From Chloroflexota bacterium (GTDB lineage: Bacteria > Chloroflexota > Anaerolineae > UBA1429), in the NCBI GenBank assembly GCA_012513595.1, contig JAAZBY010000056.1:1-21377 (forward strand): 21,377 bases of DNA. The letters run 5' to 3'. The position numbers and the translations under genes were made by a program. Positions within the stretch are counted from its first letter, which is position 1. Each line of letters starts with the position of its first letter. Shown piece after piece: positions 1 to 7,529 of the stretch. Below the pieces are notes generated by a model, which saw only the letters and a list, made by a program, of their open reading frames with translations, was not told the origin of the DNA and did not search any database.

Positions 1-1
1 A

Positions 2-1579
2 TGGACCTTCAAGCTGCGTCCCGGCACCAAGTGGTCCGACGGGTCGCCGTTCACCAGCGCCGCCTTTACCTGGTACTGGGAGAACGAGCTGAAGAACAAG
101 GAGTTGACCGCCTCTCCGCCGCGCAACTGGTCCACCGGCAACCCGCTGGTGCTCGGCGAGCTGGAGGCGCCCGACGACTTTACCATCGTGTTCAAGTTTG
201 CTGACCCCAACCCGCTGTTTGTGTATCGTCCGTCGCGCAGCCAGCCCTTCGTTCCCGGGTACTACCTGGAGCAGTTCCATGCCGACTTTGTCGACAAGGA
301 CACGCTGGACAAGATGGTCAAAGAGGCGGGCCTCAACTCTTGGGCGGAGCTCTATGACCAGAAGGCTGACTGGGCAGCCAACCCCGAGCGGCCCTCCACC
401 AGCCCCTGGACGGCGGAGAACCGCCTGGGCGACGAGCTGTTCATGATGGTGCGCAACCCGTACTTCTGGCAGACCGATTCGGACGGCCAGCAGCTCCCCT
501 ACATCGACAAGATCCAGCACCGCCTGTTCGAACAGACGGATGTGTTCAACATGTGGATCATCAACGGGGAGATCGACTTTCAGCGGCGTAAGGTAGCCAT
601 CGGCAACTACACGCTGTTCAAGGAGAACGAGGAAAAGGGCGGCTACGAGATCCACTTGTCGCCGCAGGCCTCGCACTTGGCGCTGCACATGAACATGACC
701 ACCAAGAACCAGAAGCTGCGGACCTTGTTCCAGGACCGGCGCTTCCGCATCGCCGTGTCGTACGCCATCAACCGTGAAGAGATGAATGAGCTCATCTACG
801 ACGGGATGTGCACGCCGCGGCAGTACAGCCCCGACGAGGGCTCACCCCAGTACTATGAGAAGCTGTCGAACGCCTACATCGAGTACGCGCCCGAGAAGGC
901 CGATGCCCTGTTGGACGACATGGGCCTCACCGAGCGCGACGCCGAGGGCTTCCGCAAGTTCAACGACGGCTCTGGGGACACTGTCTCCTTCGTCTTTGAG
1001 CATCACACGCAGGCGGGAGATCCGGGCGAGGACGCCGCGCAGATGGTGATGCGCGACCTGGCCGCTGTCGGCATCAAGGCCACCTACAAGTACTTTGAGC
1101 GCTCGCTGTACACCCAGCACTACGAGGCCAACGACATCGAGGCCGGCTGGGCCGGCGGCGACCGCTCGATCCTGCCGATCGTGACGCCCTGGATCTTTAT
1201 GGGCACGCAGATCGACCGGGAGTGGGCGGTGGCCTGGGGCCTGTGGTACAACTCGAACGGGACCGACCCGAACGGGGAGGAGCCGCCGGCGGACCACTGG
1301 ATCCGGACGATCTGGGAGCACGCCGAGGCGATGAACGTGGAGCCGGACGACCAGAAGCGGACGGAGATCTTCTGGAAGATCTGCGACATCTGGGCGGAGG
1401 AGTTGCCGGCGGTGGGGTGCCTGGGGATGTTCCCGTCGCCGTGCATCAAAAAGACCACCTTCCGGAACTGGCTGCCGGGGCTGCCGTCGGACGACCTGCT
1501 GAAGGACGAGGCGTTGCAGAACCCGCAGACCTACTTCTGGGAGGATCCCGAGAACCACATGGGGGCGAGCGCGGTCTAG
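2..1579 (+). CDS. ABC transporter substrate-binding protein, family 5 (peptide/oligopeptide type), N-terminus cut by window edge
   Basis: The frame is open from the left edge to TAG at 1577-1579, giving 525 visible residues, so the signal peptide and first strands lie outside the window. The first visible residues read WTFKLRPGTKWSDG, the hallmark of SBP_bac_5 proteins (DppA/OppA/NikA type). Later segments such as NPYFW, YIDKI and FRIAVSYAINREEM also match the family. Such proteins sit outside the membrane and deliver peptides, sugars or other oligomers to a two-permease, two-ATPase importer. The ATG at 104 is only an internal methionine, because homology continues upstream of it. The gene converges on the catabolic operon to its right. 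It may feed that pathway, but nothing in the sequence proves the link or names the ligand. Confidence 0.93.
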   Translation, partial: WTFKLRPGTKWSDGSPFTSAAFTWYWENELKNKELTASPPRNWSTGNPLVLGELEAPDDFTIVFKFADPNPLFVYRPSRSQPFVPGYYLEQFHADFVDKDTLDKMVKEAGLNSWAELYDQKADWAANPERPSTSPWTAENRLGDELFMMVRNPYFWQTDSDGQQLPYIDKIQHRLFEQTDVFNMWIINGEIDFQRRKVAIGNYTLFKENEEKGGYEIHLSPQASHLALHMNMTTKNQKLRTLFQDRRFRIAVSYAINREEMNELIYDGMCTPRQYSPDEGSPQYYEKLSNAYIEYAPEKADALLDDMGLTERDAEGFRKFNDGSGDTVSFVFEHHTQAGDPGEDAAQMVMRDLAAVGIKATYKYFERSLYTQHYEANDIEAGWAGGDRSILPIVTPWIFMGTQIDREWAVAWGLWYNSNGTDPNGEEPPADHWIRTIWEHAEAMNVEPDDQKRTEIFWKICDIWAEELPAVGCLGMFPSPCIKKTTFRNWLPGLPSDDLLKDEALQNPQTYFWEDPENHMGASAV

Positions 1580-1592
1580 CGACTTGGGAAGA

Positions 1593-1660
1593 GCGGAGCA
1601 CACGCTCCGCCCCTCGACGCCTCATGATGCGGGGAGCGCGCGGCCGCGCGCTCCCCGCAT
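1593..1660. terminator. Hairpin pair between convergent genes, including a perfect 34-nt palindrome
   Basis: Two inverted repeats lie between the stop of the solute-binding protein gene and the stop of the creatininase gene. The first is GCGGAGC-acac-GCTCCGC at 1593-1610. The second is a perfect palindrome at 1627-1660, centred on GGCC, whose arms begin ATGCGGGGAGCGCGCG. Neither is followed by a run of T. They probably act as a bidirectional, GC-rich transcription barrier, which is inferred from position and symmetry. Confidence 0.6.
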
Positions 1661-1667
1661 TGCGTGC

Positions 1668-2390
1668 TCAGGGGGCCCGCTCGATCCCGACAATGTGGCG
1701 GCCCGGCGCGGCAGCGATGTCTCGCACGGCGCCCGCCACGGCCTGGGCGGCGGCCTCCATCAGGCGGCGCCCCTTCTCCGCAGTGGCCGGCGCGGGGTCA
1801 TCGGTGATGCCGTCCACCAGGGCCATGCGCTCCACGCGAACCGCTTCGGGGTCCAGATAGAGGATCGCCGACGTCTCCAGCACGCCCGAGTGGCCGATCT
1901 CGGTGCCGGGGCGGCCTCGCACAGCGTCCATGGTGGGGTGTACCAGGTCGAACCAGGTGACGGCGCGGATCTGGCGGTCCAGGCGGTGGCGTAGCTCGAG
2001 CGCCGCGGCGCCCAGCGCCTGGGCGTTGCCGCCATGGCCGTTGACGATCAGGACGCGCTCAAACCCGTGGGCGACCAGGCACTCGCAAAGGTCCGTCAGC
2101 AGGCGCAGGAGCGTCTCCAGCCGTAGGGTGATGGTGCCGCCAAAGGCCATGTGGTGCGGCGAGATGCCGAAGGGAATGGTCGGGGTGACCAGCACGGGGA
2201 GATCCTCGGCCAGGCGGGCGGCGGTGCGCGCCACGTACTCGGCAGTATGGCAGTCCGTATCGATGGGCAAGTGCAGCCCGTGCTGCTCGATGGAGCCGAT
2301 GGGCACCACCACCACCCCGCCGCGCTGGGCATAGGCGGCGATCTCGGCGCGGGTACGCTCGGCCCAGAGGATATCGCGTTCGGCTTTCAC
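1668..2390 (-). CDS. Creatininase-family amidohydrolase
   Basis: This 240-residue protein has the full creatininase-family metal site: GSIEQHG (E35, H37), D46 in DTDC, NGHGGN with H119, and E172 in GHSGVLETS. The family uses two metal ions to hydrolyse C-N bonds in creatinine, formamides or peptides (creatininase, ArfB, MftE), so the family alone does not fix the substrate. I chose the GTG at 2390 because GGAAAGGA lies about nine bases upstream and the conserved fold begins just after it; the longer frame to 2597 overlaps the preceding gene and has no homology there. It is the last gene of a five-gene operon, 55 nt after the enolase-superfamily gene, and may hydrolyse an amide in the shared pathway. 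The MftE role is unlikely because no other mycofactocin gene is present. Confidence 0.9.
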   Translation of the reverse strand: MKAERDILWAERTRAEIAAYAQRGGVVVVPIGSIEQHGLHLPIDTDCHTAEYVARTAARLAEDLPVLVTPTIPFGISPHHMAFGGTITLRLETLLRLLTDLCECLVAHGFERVLIVNGHGGNAQALGAAALELRHRLDRQIRAVTWFDLVHPTMDAVRGRPGTEIGHSGVLETSAILYLDPEAVRVERMALVDGITDDPAPATAEKGRRLMEAAAQAVAGAVRDIAAAPGRHIVGIERAP

Positions 2391-2445
2391 AAGCAGTGTT
2401 CCTTTCCGGCGCGTCCCGGCCTCCTGGGCCGCGCCTCGCGGGCCC

Positions 2446-3699
2446 TCACAGGCGTAGGGGGGCCGCCAGGGTTCTCTCGTACATGTCCTGCCACTCGGTG
2501 CTGCCGTCCTCGGGGAGAATCTCCAGCTGCACGCCCTCGTGGAAGAGGGGCTGGTTGCCCGCCGTAAAGTCGTCCCAGGCGCCCTCTTTGCCCACACGGT
2601 AGACGACCCTGGCGCCCGAGGGCCAGCTCACCTGGTAGAGGGACCGGGGCGGGTCGGGACGGTAGTCCCGCTCCACCCGGTAGCGGGCGATGGCCTCCTC
2701 GTCCGGCTCGATGCCGAGGCCGGGCTCTTCCGGCACGTGGGCGACGCCGCCTCTGACGCGGATCGGCTCAGTGATCAGGTCGTCGACATAGATCTCATGG
2801 CAGGAGATGGCCGGCCAGGTGGCGTGGGTCAGCGTGGCGCCCAGGTGCAGCATGAAGGCAGTGGTCAGGCCGGTGCCCACCAGCTGCAGCCAGAAGGGTT
2901 TGTTGAGCTGGGCGGCGAACTCGGCCTGCTGGCGCACGCGCAGGGCGCCACCGCCAATGACAAACCCGTCGCAGACTCCCTCGCGGGCCACGGTCTGAAC
3001 GGGCGGCGAGCCATAGTGCATGGCGACCGGCCGGGTGATCTTGCCCCGGATGACGTTGTTGCCCTCCACGTCCCCCTGTGGGATGGGCGATTCAAAAAAG
3101 GAGACCGAGGGAGTCTTTTCCAGATCCAGCAAGTAGGGGACGGCGGCCGCCGAGTTGCGCAGAAAGGCGTTAAAGTCGGCGTCGAAGCGGAAATCGGAGG
3201 GCACGATGGCGGCCAGTGCCTCGATCTGGGCACGAAAGTCGCGCCAGGGGCGGGCCTTGAGCTTGGCGCTCAGATAGCCGAGGGAGAGGGCCTCGCGCAT
3301 TTCCTCAAGCCAGTCCTCGGTGGTCATGTCGTTGGTCCACCAGGAGATCGGGCACCAGTCGCGCACCTTGGGGCCCAGCAGTCGGTAGCAGGGCACCCCC
3401 AGGGCTTTGCCGGCCAGGTCATAGATGGCCATCTGCAGGCCGGCGCCGAGGGTATCGTCCCACAGAAACTCGAACGGGGAGCGGCCCTTGACGCGCTCCA
3501 CCTGCGCGTCCGGAACGCGCCCCCAGGTGTAGTAGCACATCGTCTCGCCATAGCCCACCAGGTCGGTATCGGTGCGCAGGCGCAGGATCTCGAACACCGT
3601 CCAGTCCCAGTTCTCGCGGGTCAGGTGGCGATCGTGGCGTACCTTCATCGGTACCTCGACCCAGGTGCGTTCGACGTCGGTGATAATCGGCGCTTTCAC
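2446..3699 (-). CDS. Enolase-superfamily protein (mandelate racemase/muconate lactonizing enzyme-like)
   Basis: This 417-residue protein has the enolase-superfamily layout: an N-terminal capping domain (about 1-125) followed by a barrel. The barrel carries a KxK motif (KLK, 146-148), D173 in RFDADFN and E203 in FFESPI, matching the catalytic lysines and the first two Mg ligands. The third ligand, normally Asp/Glu in a DES-like motif, appears to be replaced by AMHYG (H228). About 75 residues follow the barrel, a longer tail than usual. The family abstracts a proton next to a carboxylate, giving racemisation, dehydration or cycloisomerisation; this member's reaction is unknown. The GTG at 3699 has a GGAGGGA site and overlaps the amidohydrolase stop by four bases (GTGA), so translation is probably coupled. 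The ATG-proximal extension to 3750 lies inside that neighbour and is rejected. Confidence 0.9.
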   Translation of the reverse strand: MKAPIITDVERTWVEVPMKVRHDRHLTRENWDWTVFEILRLRTDTDLVGYGETMCYYTWGRVPDAQVERVKGRSPFEFLWDDTLGAGLQMAIYDLAGKALGVPCYRLLGPKVRDWCPISWWTNDMTTEDWLEEMREALSLGYLSAKLKARPWRDFRAQIEALAAIVPSDFRFDADFNAFLRNSAAAVPYLLDLEKTPSVSFFESPIPQGDVEGNNVIRGKITRPVAMHYGSPPVQTVAREGVCDGFVIGGGALRVRQQAEFAAQLNKPFWLQLVGTGLTTAFMLHLGATLTHATWPAISCHEIYVDDLITEPIRVRGGVAHVPEEPGLGIEPDEEAIARYRVERDYRPDPPRSLYQVSWPSGARVVYRVGKEGAWDDFTAGNQPLFHEGVQLEILPEDGSTEWQDMYERTLAAPLRL

Positions 3700-4841
3700 G
3701 TTCCCTCCTTCTGGAAGATGAGCCGGCCCGCTCGCACGGTGGCATGGCACTCCAGGGCGTACCGGCCAGCGAGCGTCTCTCCCACAGTATCCACGTACTC
3801 GAACTGCCCCTCCCTGAGCCGCAGGACGGCCACGTCGGCCGGAGCGCCCACGCGCAGAGAGCCAAGCGACGGCTCGCGCAGGGCCTCGGCCGGGGCGCGC
3901 GTCGTGCGGGCCAGGACGTCGGGCAGCGTCAGCCCCAGGCAGAGCATCTTGCTCATGGTGGTCAGCAGGTCCTTGACCGGGCGGACGCGGTTTAGGTAGT
4001 AGAGGTCGGTGCTGATAGTGTCGGGCACAAAGCCCTGCTCCAGGGCGCGGCGGGCCACTGCAAAGGCAAAGCTGCCGTTGCCGTGCCCCAGGTCAAAGAG
4101 CACACCACGCGCGCGGGCCTCACGTACGGCGGTGCGCAGCCGGCCGGCATCGTCGAGGATGCGCTGGGCGTGCCCGGTGAAGCAGTGGGTCATGATGTCC
4201 CCGGCGCGCAGGAGGGGCAGCAGATCCTCAAGGGGCGGCTCTACCCCGGAGACGTGCACGGCGATGGGAAGATCGACGCGCTCGGCCACCTGGCGCGCGG
4301 CGCGGAGGGCCGGCAGGGGCCAGCGCCCCGACAGGTCCGAGGCGCCAAAGACCTTGATGCCGCGGATGTAGTCACGGTGTTCGCCGATGGCGCGCACGGT
4401 ATCCTCGACGTCGATGTACTGGCCGTACCTCTCGACGTAGTAGGGGCTATGCGCCCCGAGCGTGCCCAACGAGGCGATGTTCAGGAACGGCAGCAGGCGG
4501 GTGGTCGAGTGTGCCAGCACCCGGTCGCGGTACCAGGGCACGGTAAAGGCACCGGTGGTGCCCATGTCTACCGCGGTGGTGACCCCCGCCGGCGGGCAGA
4601 CCTCGTCGGCATCGACGACCTGGCCATGCAGCTTGAAGCCCAGATGCGTATGCAGGTCGATGAGCCCCGGCACCACGGTAGAGCCGGAGGCATCCAATAC
4701 CTGAGCGGCGCCCGCCACCGGCAGGTCGGGCGCGATGGCGGCGATGCGGCCTTTGGCGATGGCCACGTCGAGGGCGGCGTCCAGGCCGCAGCCCGGGTCC
4801 AGCACGTGGCCACCGCGAACGAGCAGGTCCACTTGAGGCAT
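3696..4841 (-). CDS. Amidohydrolase/deacetylase-family metallohydrolase (dihydroorotase-like)
   Basis: This 381-residue protein has the binuclear amidohydrolase signature in order: HTH at 64-66, K163 in GIKVFG (probable carboxylated lysine), H196 in AVHVSG, H219 in THCFTGH and D279 in STDLYY. A small beta-sandwich is formed by the N-terminal VRGGHVLDP and C-terminal GAPADVAVL segments. The relatives are dihydroorotase-like deacetylases and cyclic-amide hydrolases, which cleave an amide or N-acyl bond; the exact substrate cannot be read. The ATG at 4841 follows GGAGAGGAGGG at a five-base spacing, so the methionine six codons upstream is less likely. A GCACC/GGTGC hairpin lies upstream (4869-4883). 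No pyrimidine-synthesis gene is nearby, which argues against a true pyrC. Confidence 0.88.
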   Translation of the reverse strand: MPQVDLLVRGGHVLDPGCGLDAALDVAIAKGRIAAIAPDLPVAGAAQVLDASGSTVVPGLIDLHTHLGFKLHGQVVDADEVCPPAGVTTAVDMGTTGAFTVPWYRDRVLAHSTTRLLPFLNIASLGTLGAHSPYYVERYGQYIDVEDTVRAIGEHRDYIRGIKVFGASDLSGRWPLPALRAARQVAERVDLPIAVHVSGVEPPLEDLLPLLRAGDIMTHCFTGHAQRILDDAGRLRTAVREARARGVLFDLGHGNGSFAFAVARRALEQGFVPDTISTDLYYLNRVRPVKDLLTTMSKMLCLGLTLPDVLARTTRAPAEALREPSLGSLRVGAPADVAVLRLREGQFEYVDTVGETLAGRYALECHATVRAGRLIFQKEGT

Positions 4842-4898
4842 TTCGGCCCTCCTCTCCACACGGGTATGGCACCTGACCGGTGCGGCGCTGTGCCCCTT

Positions 4899-6830
4899 TT
4901 ATAGGTCGGAGAGACCCAGCCGCTCGAGCGTCTCTGCGGATGGCTGGCCGGTGGCGCGATCCCAGCCGCGCAGGGCATAGCACTCGTCGAGCAGCGCGCG
5001 GAAGCGCACAGGGTCGAGGTCCACTTTGTGCCCCAGGTAGGGGCTGGCGACGCCCTCCGGGTGAGACAGATACGGGATCAGCACCTCATCGTCGCGACGC
5101 GACCGTCCCCAGTTGCGCGCGCCAATGAGCCGCTCGAGGGTAAAGACGCGGGTGCCCACCCGGTAGAACGAGTCCACGTCAACCTCGCGGTGAGAGAGCG
5201 GCGCAAAGACATAGTGTTCCAGGCGCGGGCCGTCCACCCCGGCCACCGAACAGAGCAGATCGTCCGCGTGGCGGTCGGTCAGCATCGGGAAGACGCTGTC
5301 GCAGATGCCCAGGCAGTCTTTGAGCGCGTTACCGTCCTGGTGCATGGCGGCGGGCACGGCTTTGCTTTCGTAGCCGCTGAGCGGGTCGACGGCGTCGGCC
5401 GAGCCGTACAGGCGCTCGCCGATGCCGAGGATGCGGCGGCGCACCTCGGGGTCACCGGCCTGGGGAGCAAGGAGGTCCACCAGGCGGAAGATGTTGGTAG
5501 TATAGTCGTGGCCGCCTCCCAGCGGGTCACGGGTATCGAGGGCCCACTGCAGGGAGGTCACCAGCCAGAAGGGAAAATAGGGCGTAGGAAAGTTCCCGTG
5601 GCCGTCCCAGTGCGACGCCTGCCCAAAGCCGGGGTAGAGCTCCTCGACGACCTCCTGGCCGACGCCCAGGATCTCCGCGGCGCGCGGCACGCCCTCGGCA
5701 AAGACGGCACCCACCCCCTGGCGATGGGCGATCTGCTCGATGATGCCCAAGAGGCAGGCGGGGTCCTGCATGTCCAGCCGCAGGCCATCGAGCGTGTGGA
5801 GCAGGCCCCGTTCCTGGCAGCGCAGGATCCAGGGAACCAGGCCAAAGATGATCTCCCAGTGGTTGATGCCCAGGTCGTTGCAGGTCTGGGCGATCTCGAA
5901 CCCGGCTCGGAAGCCATAGTCGGTGCCCATCCAGCCGTTCTTGGCCACAAAGATGGGTGAGCAGCAGTGCAGCTGCCCGGTGTAGGTGCGGTCGGTGCGG
6001 ACGCCGCCGGCCACGTCGACGTAAAAGCCCCCGCAGTAGCGCGGGCAGTTGTGCCCGCACGGCGACCGTCGCGACCCGGTGTGATCTTCTGTAGCATTCG
6101 CGGAGGCTCCCCCTCGCCCGCGGATGCGCAGGATGCCCTCGACGACCTCGCGGGCGCGCCGCAGGGCCTCCTGTGGGTTGGCCACCGGCACCCCACGGGT
6201 GCCCCGCACGGCGATGGCCTTCAGGTTCTTGGAGCCCATTACCGCGCCGAAACCGCCCTGCCCGGCGGCGTTCTCGGTCCCCGTGGCGAGGATGGCATAG
6301 CGGCACAGGTTCTCACCGGCTGGGCCGATGGCCAACACGCGGGTGTCGTCCGGGAGGTCTGCGCCGAGGAGGCGCTGCGTCTCAATGAGGCCGCGGCCCC
6401 AGAGGCCGTCGGCCGAGCGCAGCGAGACCTGATCGTCCTCAATGTGCAGCCAGACTGGGCCGGGCGCACGCCCGGTGACGACCAACCCGTCATAGCCGGC
6501 GTAGCGCAGCGCGGCGCCCCAATGCCCGCCAAAGTTGGAGCGGGTGAACCATTCGTGTGGGTGGGCCTGCGGGCTCAGGCCGCATACCGAGGTGCGGCCG
6601 CTGCTGGGCGCCGGGGTGCCCACCATGACTCCCGGCATCAGGAAGAGGTGGTTCTCCGCGTCAAAGGCCTTTACCCCGGGCGGCAGCAGGTCCCAGGCCA
6701 GGCGAGCGGCGAAGCCGCGCCCGCCCAGGTAGTCCTCCGCGTAAGGATGAGTTGGTAGGTGGCGGGTCTCACCGGTGGACAGGTCGACGTACAGGATCCG
6801 TCCGGACCAGGGGGCACTATCTTGGGCCAT
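4899..6830 (-). CDS. Aldehyde:ferredoxin oxidoreductase-family tungstoenzyme, catalytic subunit (AorB-like)
   Basis: This 643-residue cytoplasmic protein matches the AOR family over its full length. The N-terminal domain (about 8-210) has the tungstopterin-binding run GGRGFAARL, NFGGHWG and GQGGFGAVMGSKNLKAI. The C-terminal domains carry the [4Fe-4S] cysteines C258, C262, C266 and C510 (LGIC). The first three are spaced Cx3Cx3C rather than the usual Cx2Cx3C. The family oxidises aldehydes to acids, or runs in reverse, with low-potential electrons. The ATG at 6830 has GAGG about eight bases upstream and lies 9 nt after the ferredoxin stop, so the two genes are co-translated partners. This order resembles the AorAB pair of Aromatoleum. 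No AorC-type FAD subunit is adjacent. The substrate could be a semialdehyde made by the downstream enzymes, which is inference. Confidence 0.95.
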   Translation of the reverse strand: MAQDSAPWSGRILYVDLSTGETRHLPTHPYAEDYLGGRGFAARLAWDLLPPGVKAFDAENHLFLMPGVMVGTPAPSSGRTSVCGLSPQAHPHEWFTRSNFGGHWGAALRYAGYDGLVVTGRAPGPVWLHIEDDQVSLRSADGLWGRGLIETQRLLGADLPDDTRVLAIGPAGENLCRYAILATGTENAAGQGGFGAVMGSKNLKAIAVRGTRGVPVANPQEALRRAREVVEGILRIRGRGGASANATEDHTGSRRSPCGHNCPRYCGGFYVDVAGGVRTDRTYTGQLHCCSPIFVAKNGWMGTDYGFRAGFEIAQTCNDLGINHWEIIFGLVPWILRCQERGLLHTLDGLRLDMQDPACLLGIIEQIAHRQGVGAVFAEGVPRAAEILGVGQEVVEELYPGFGQASHWDGHGNFPTPYFPFWLVTSLQWALDTRDPLGGGHDYTTNIFRLVDLLAPQAGDPEVRRRILGIGERLYGSADAVDPLSGYESKAVPAAMHQDGNALKDCLGICDSVFPMLTDRHADDLLCSVAGVDGPRLEHYVFAPLSHREVDVDSFYRVGTRVFTLERLIGARNWGRSRRDDEVLIPYLSHPEGVASPYLGHKVDLDPVRFRALLDECYALRGWDRATGQPSAETLERLGLSDL

Positions 6831-6839
6831 GGAAGCACC

Positions 6840-7280
6840 TCACTCGGCAGAGATAGGGGCGGCAGCTGGCGCGTGCCAGGCCAGCGCGCCGGACGGGCAG
6901 CTGGCCACGCACTGCGGGTTGCCGGCACAGGTGTCGCACTTGACGGCCGCCCCGTCGGGGGCCAGGCAGATGACTCCGAAGGGGCAGGCGGCGACGCAGG
7001 CGCCGCAACCGGTGCACAGCGCGCCGTCGACGGTCCAGTAGCCGGCCTCGGTCCTCTGGATGGCCTCAGCCGGGCAGGCCTCGGCACAGGGCGCCTTGCG
7101 GCATTGGCGGCAGTACTGGATGCTCTGCCGCGCGCCAAGGACATCGACAATCACGTGCAGGCGAGCCCAGGCCGGGTTGGCCCGCCCGTCCTTGACGACG
7201 GAACAAGCGATCATGCAGGCCTGGCAGCCGTGGCATCTCTCACTGTGGACGATCAACTTACCGGCTGATGGCTTGGTCAA
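6840..7280 (-). CDS. Four-cluster [4Fe-4S] ferredoxin-like electron-transfer subunit (AorA/HycB-like)
   Basis: This 146-residue protein has 16 cysteines in four groups that can each ligate a [4Fe-4S] cluster: C16/19/22/26, C57/60/65/69, C89/92/95/99 and C115/118/124/128, exchanged between groups as in ferredoxin folds. C105 is extra. Its make-up matches the polyferredoxin subunits of AOR, formate hydrogenlyase and DMSO reductase families. It probably carries electrons from the neighbouring tungstoenzyme to a soluble ferredoxin or another acceptor. The start is TTG at 7280, supported by GCAGGAG nine bases upstream; no ATG or GTG in frame precedes the first cysteine motif. There is no signal peptide, so it should act in the cytoplasm. 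It is the first gene of the five-gene operon. Confidence 0.92.
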   Translation of the reverse strand: MTKPSAGKLIVHSERCHGCQACMIACSVVKDGRANPAWARLHVIVDVLGARQSIQYCRQCRKAPCAEACPAEAIQRTEAGYWTVDGALCTGCGACVAACPFGVICLAPDGAAVKCDTCAGNPQCVASCPSGALAWHAPAAAPISAE

Positions 7281-7351
7281 GTGGCTATGCTCCTGCGGGG
7301 TGAGATCGGCGGTCCGAGCGAGGAGGTCACTATCGCCTCACAGATAGCTGC

Positions 7352-7380
7352 ACTGTGCCCCGGGCTCAAACTCGTGTCAA
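7352..7380 (-). promoter_or_regulatory. Candidate promoter of the ferredoxin/AOR operon
   Basis: On the - strand a perfect TTGACA (-35) lies at 7380-7375, followed after 17 nt by CACAGT at 7357-7352. That -10 keeps the key A2 and T6 but is otherwise weak, so an activator may be needed. Transcription would start about 70 nt before the TTG start codon. The 5-bp repeat CTATC/GATAG (7330-7346) lies just downstream and could be an operator. Confidence 0.4.
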
Positions 7381-7406
7381 GCGCCAGATGTCGGGGCCCG
7401 GTCGGC

Positions 7407-7435
7407 TTGGCGCCCTGAGGGCGGCGGCGTATACT
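7407..7435 (+). promoter_or_regulatory. Promoter of the Flp-type prepilin gene
   Basis: TTGGCG at 7407-7412 and TATACT at 7430-7435 are separated by 17 nt. The same -35 and -10 words recur at other genes in the window. The predicted start of transcription near 7442 gives a leader of about 88 nt. Confidence 0.65.
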
Positions 7436-7440
7436 GGAAG

Positions 7441-7477
7441 GCGGGTGGAGTGCCATCGTCGACGATGACCATCCCGC
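7441..7477 (+). promoter_or_regulatory. Hairpin at the predicted 5' end of the prepilin leader
   Basis: A perfect 14-nt palindrome CATCGTCGACGATG (7454-7467) lies inside outer arms GCGGG/CCCGC (7441-7445 with 7473-7477) and TGG/CCA. Together they make an extended stem that begins at the predicted transcription start. It could stabilise the mRNA against 5' decay, or be a DNA site for a dimeric regulator. Only the symmetry is seen; the role is inference. Confidence 0.4.
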
Positions 7478-7529
7478 GTGGACGTCGCGGGGCGGGCCGC
7501 CGGCCAGACGGGACGGACTGTGGAGGGCC

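Noticed and set aside
2539..3999. A 486-codon open frame on the + strand
   Set aside because: It lies antisense to the enolase-superfamily and amidohydrolase genes, has low-complexity Gly/Ala/Arg composition, and shows no recognisable domain. High GC makes such shadow frames common.
3696..4841. Naming the amidohydrolase as dihydroorotase (pyrC)
   Set aside because: The metal motifs are shared by many amidohydrolases. The gene lies in a catabolic operon without pyrimidine genes and resembles the deacetylase-like branch.
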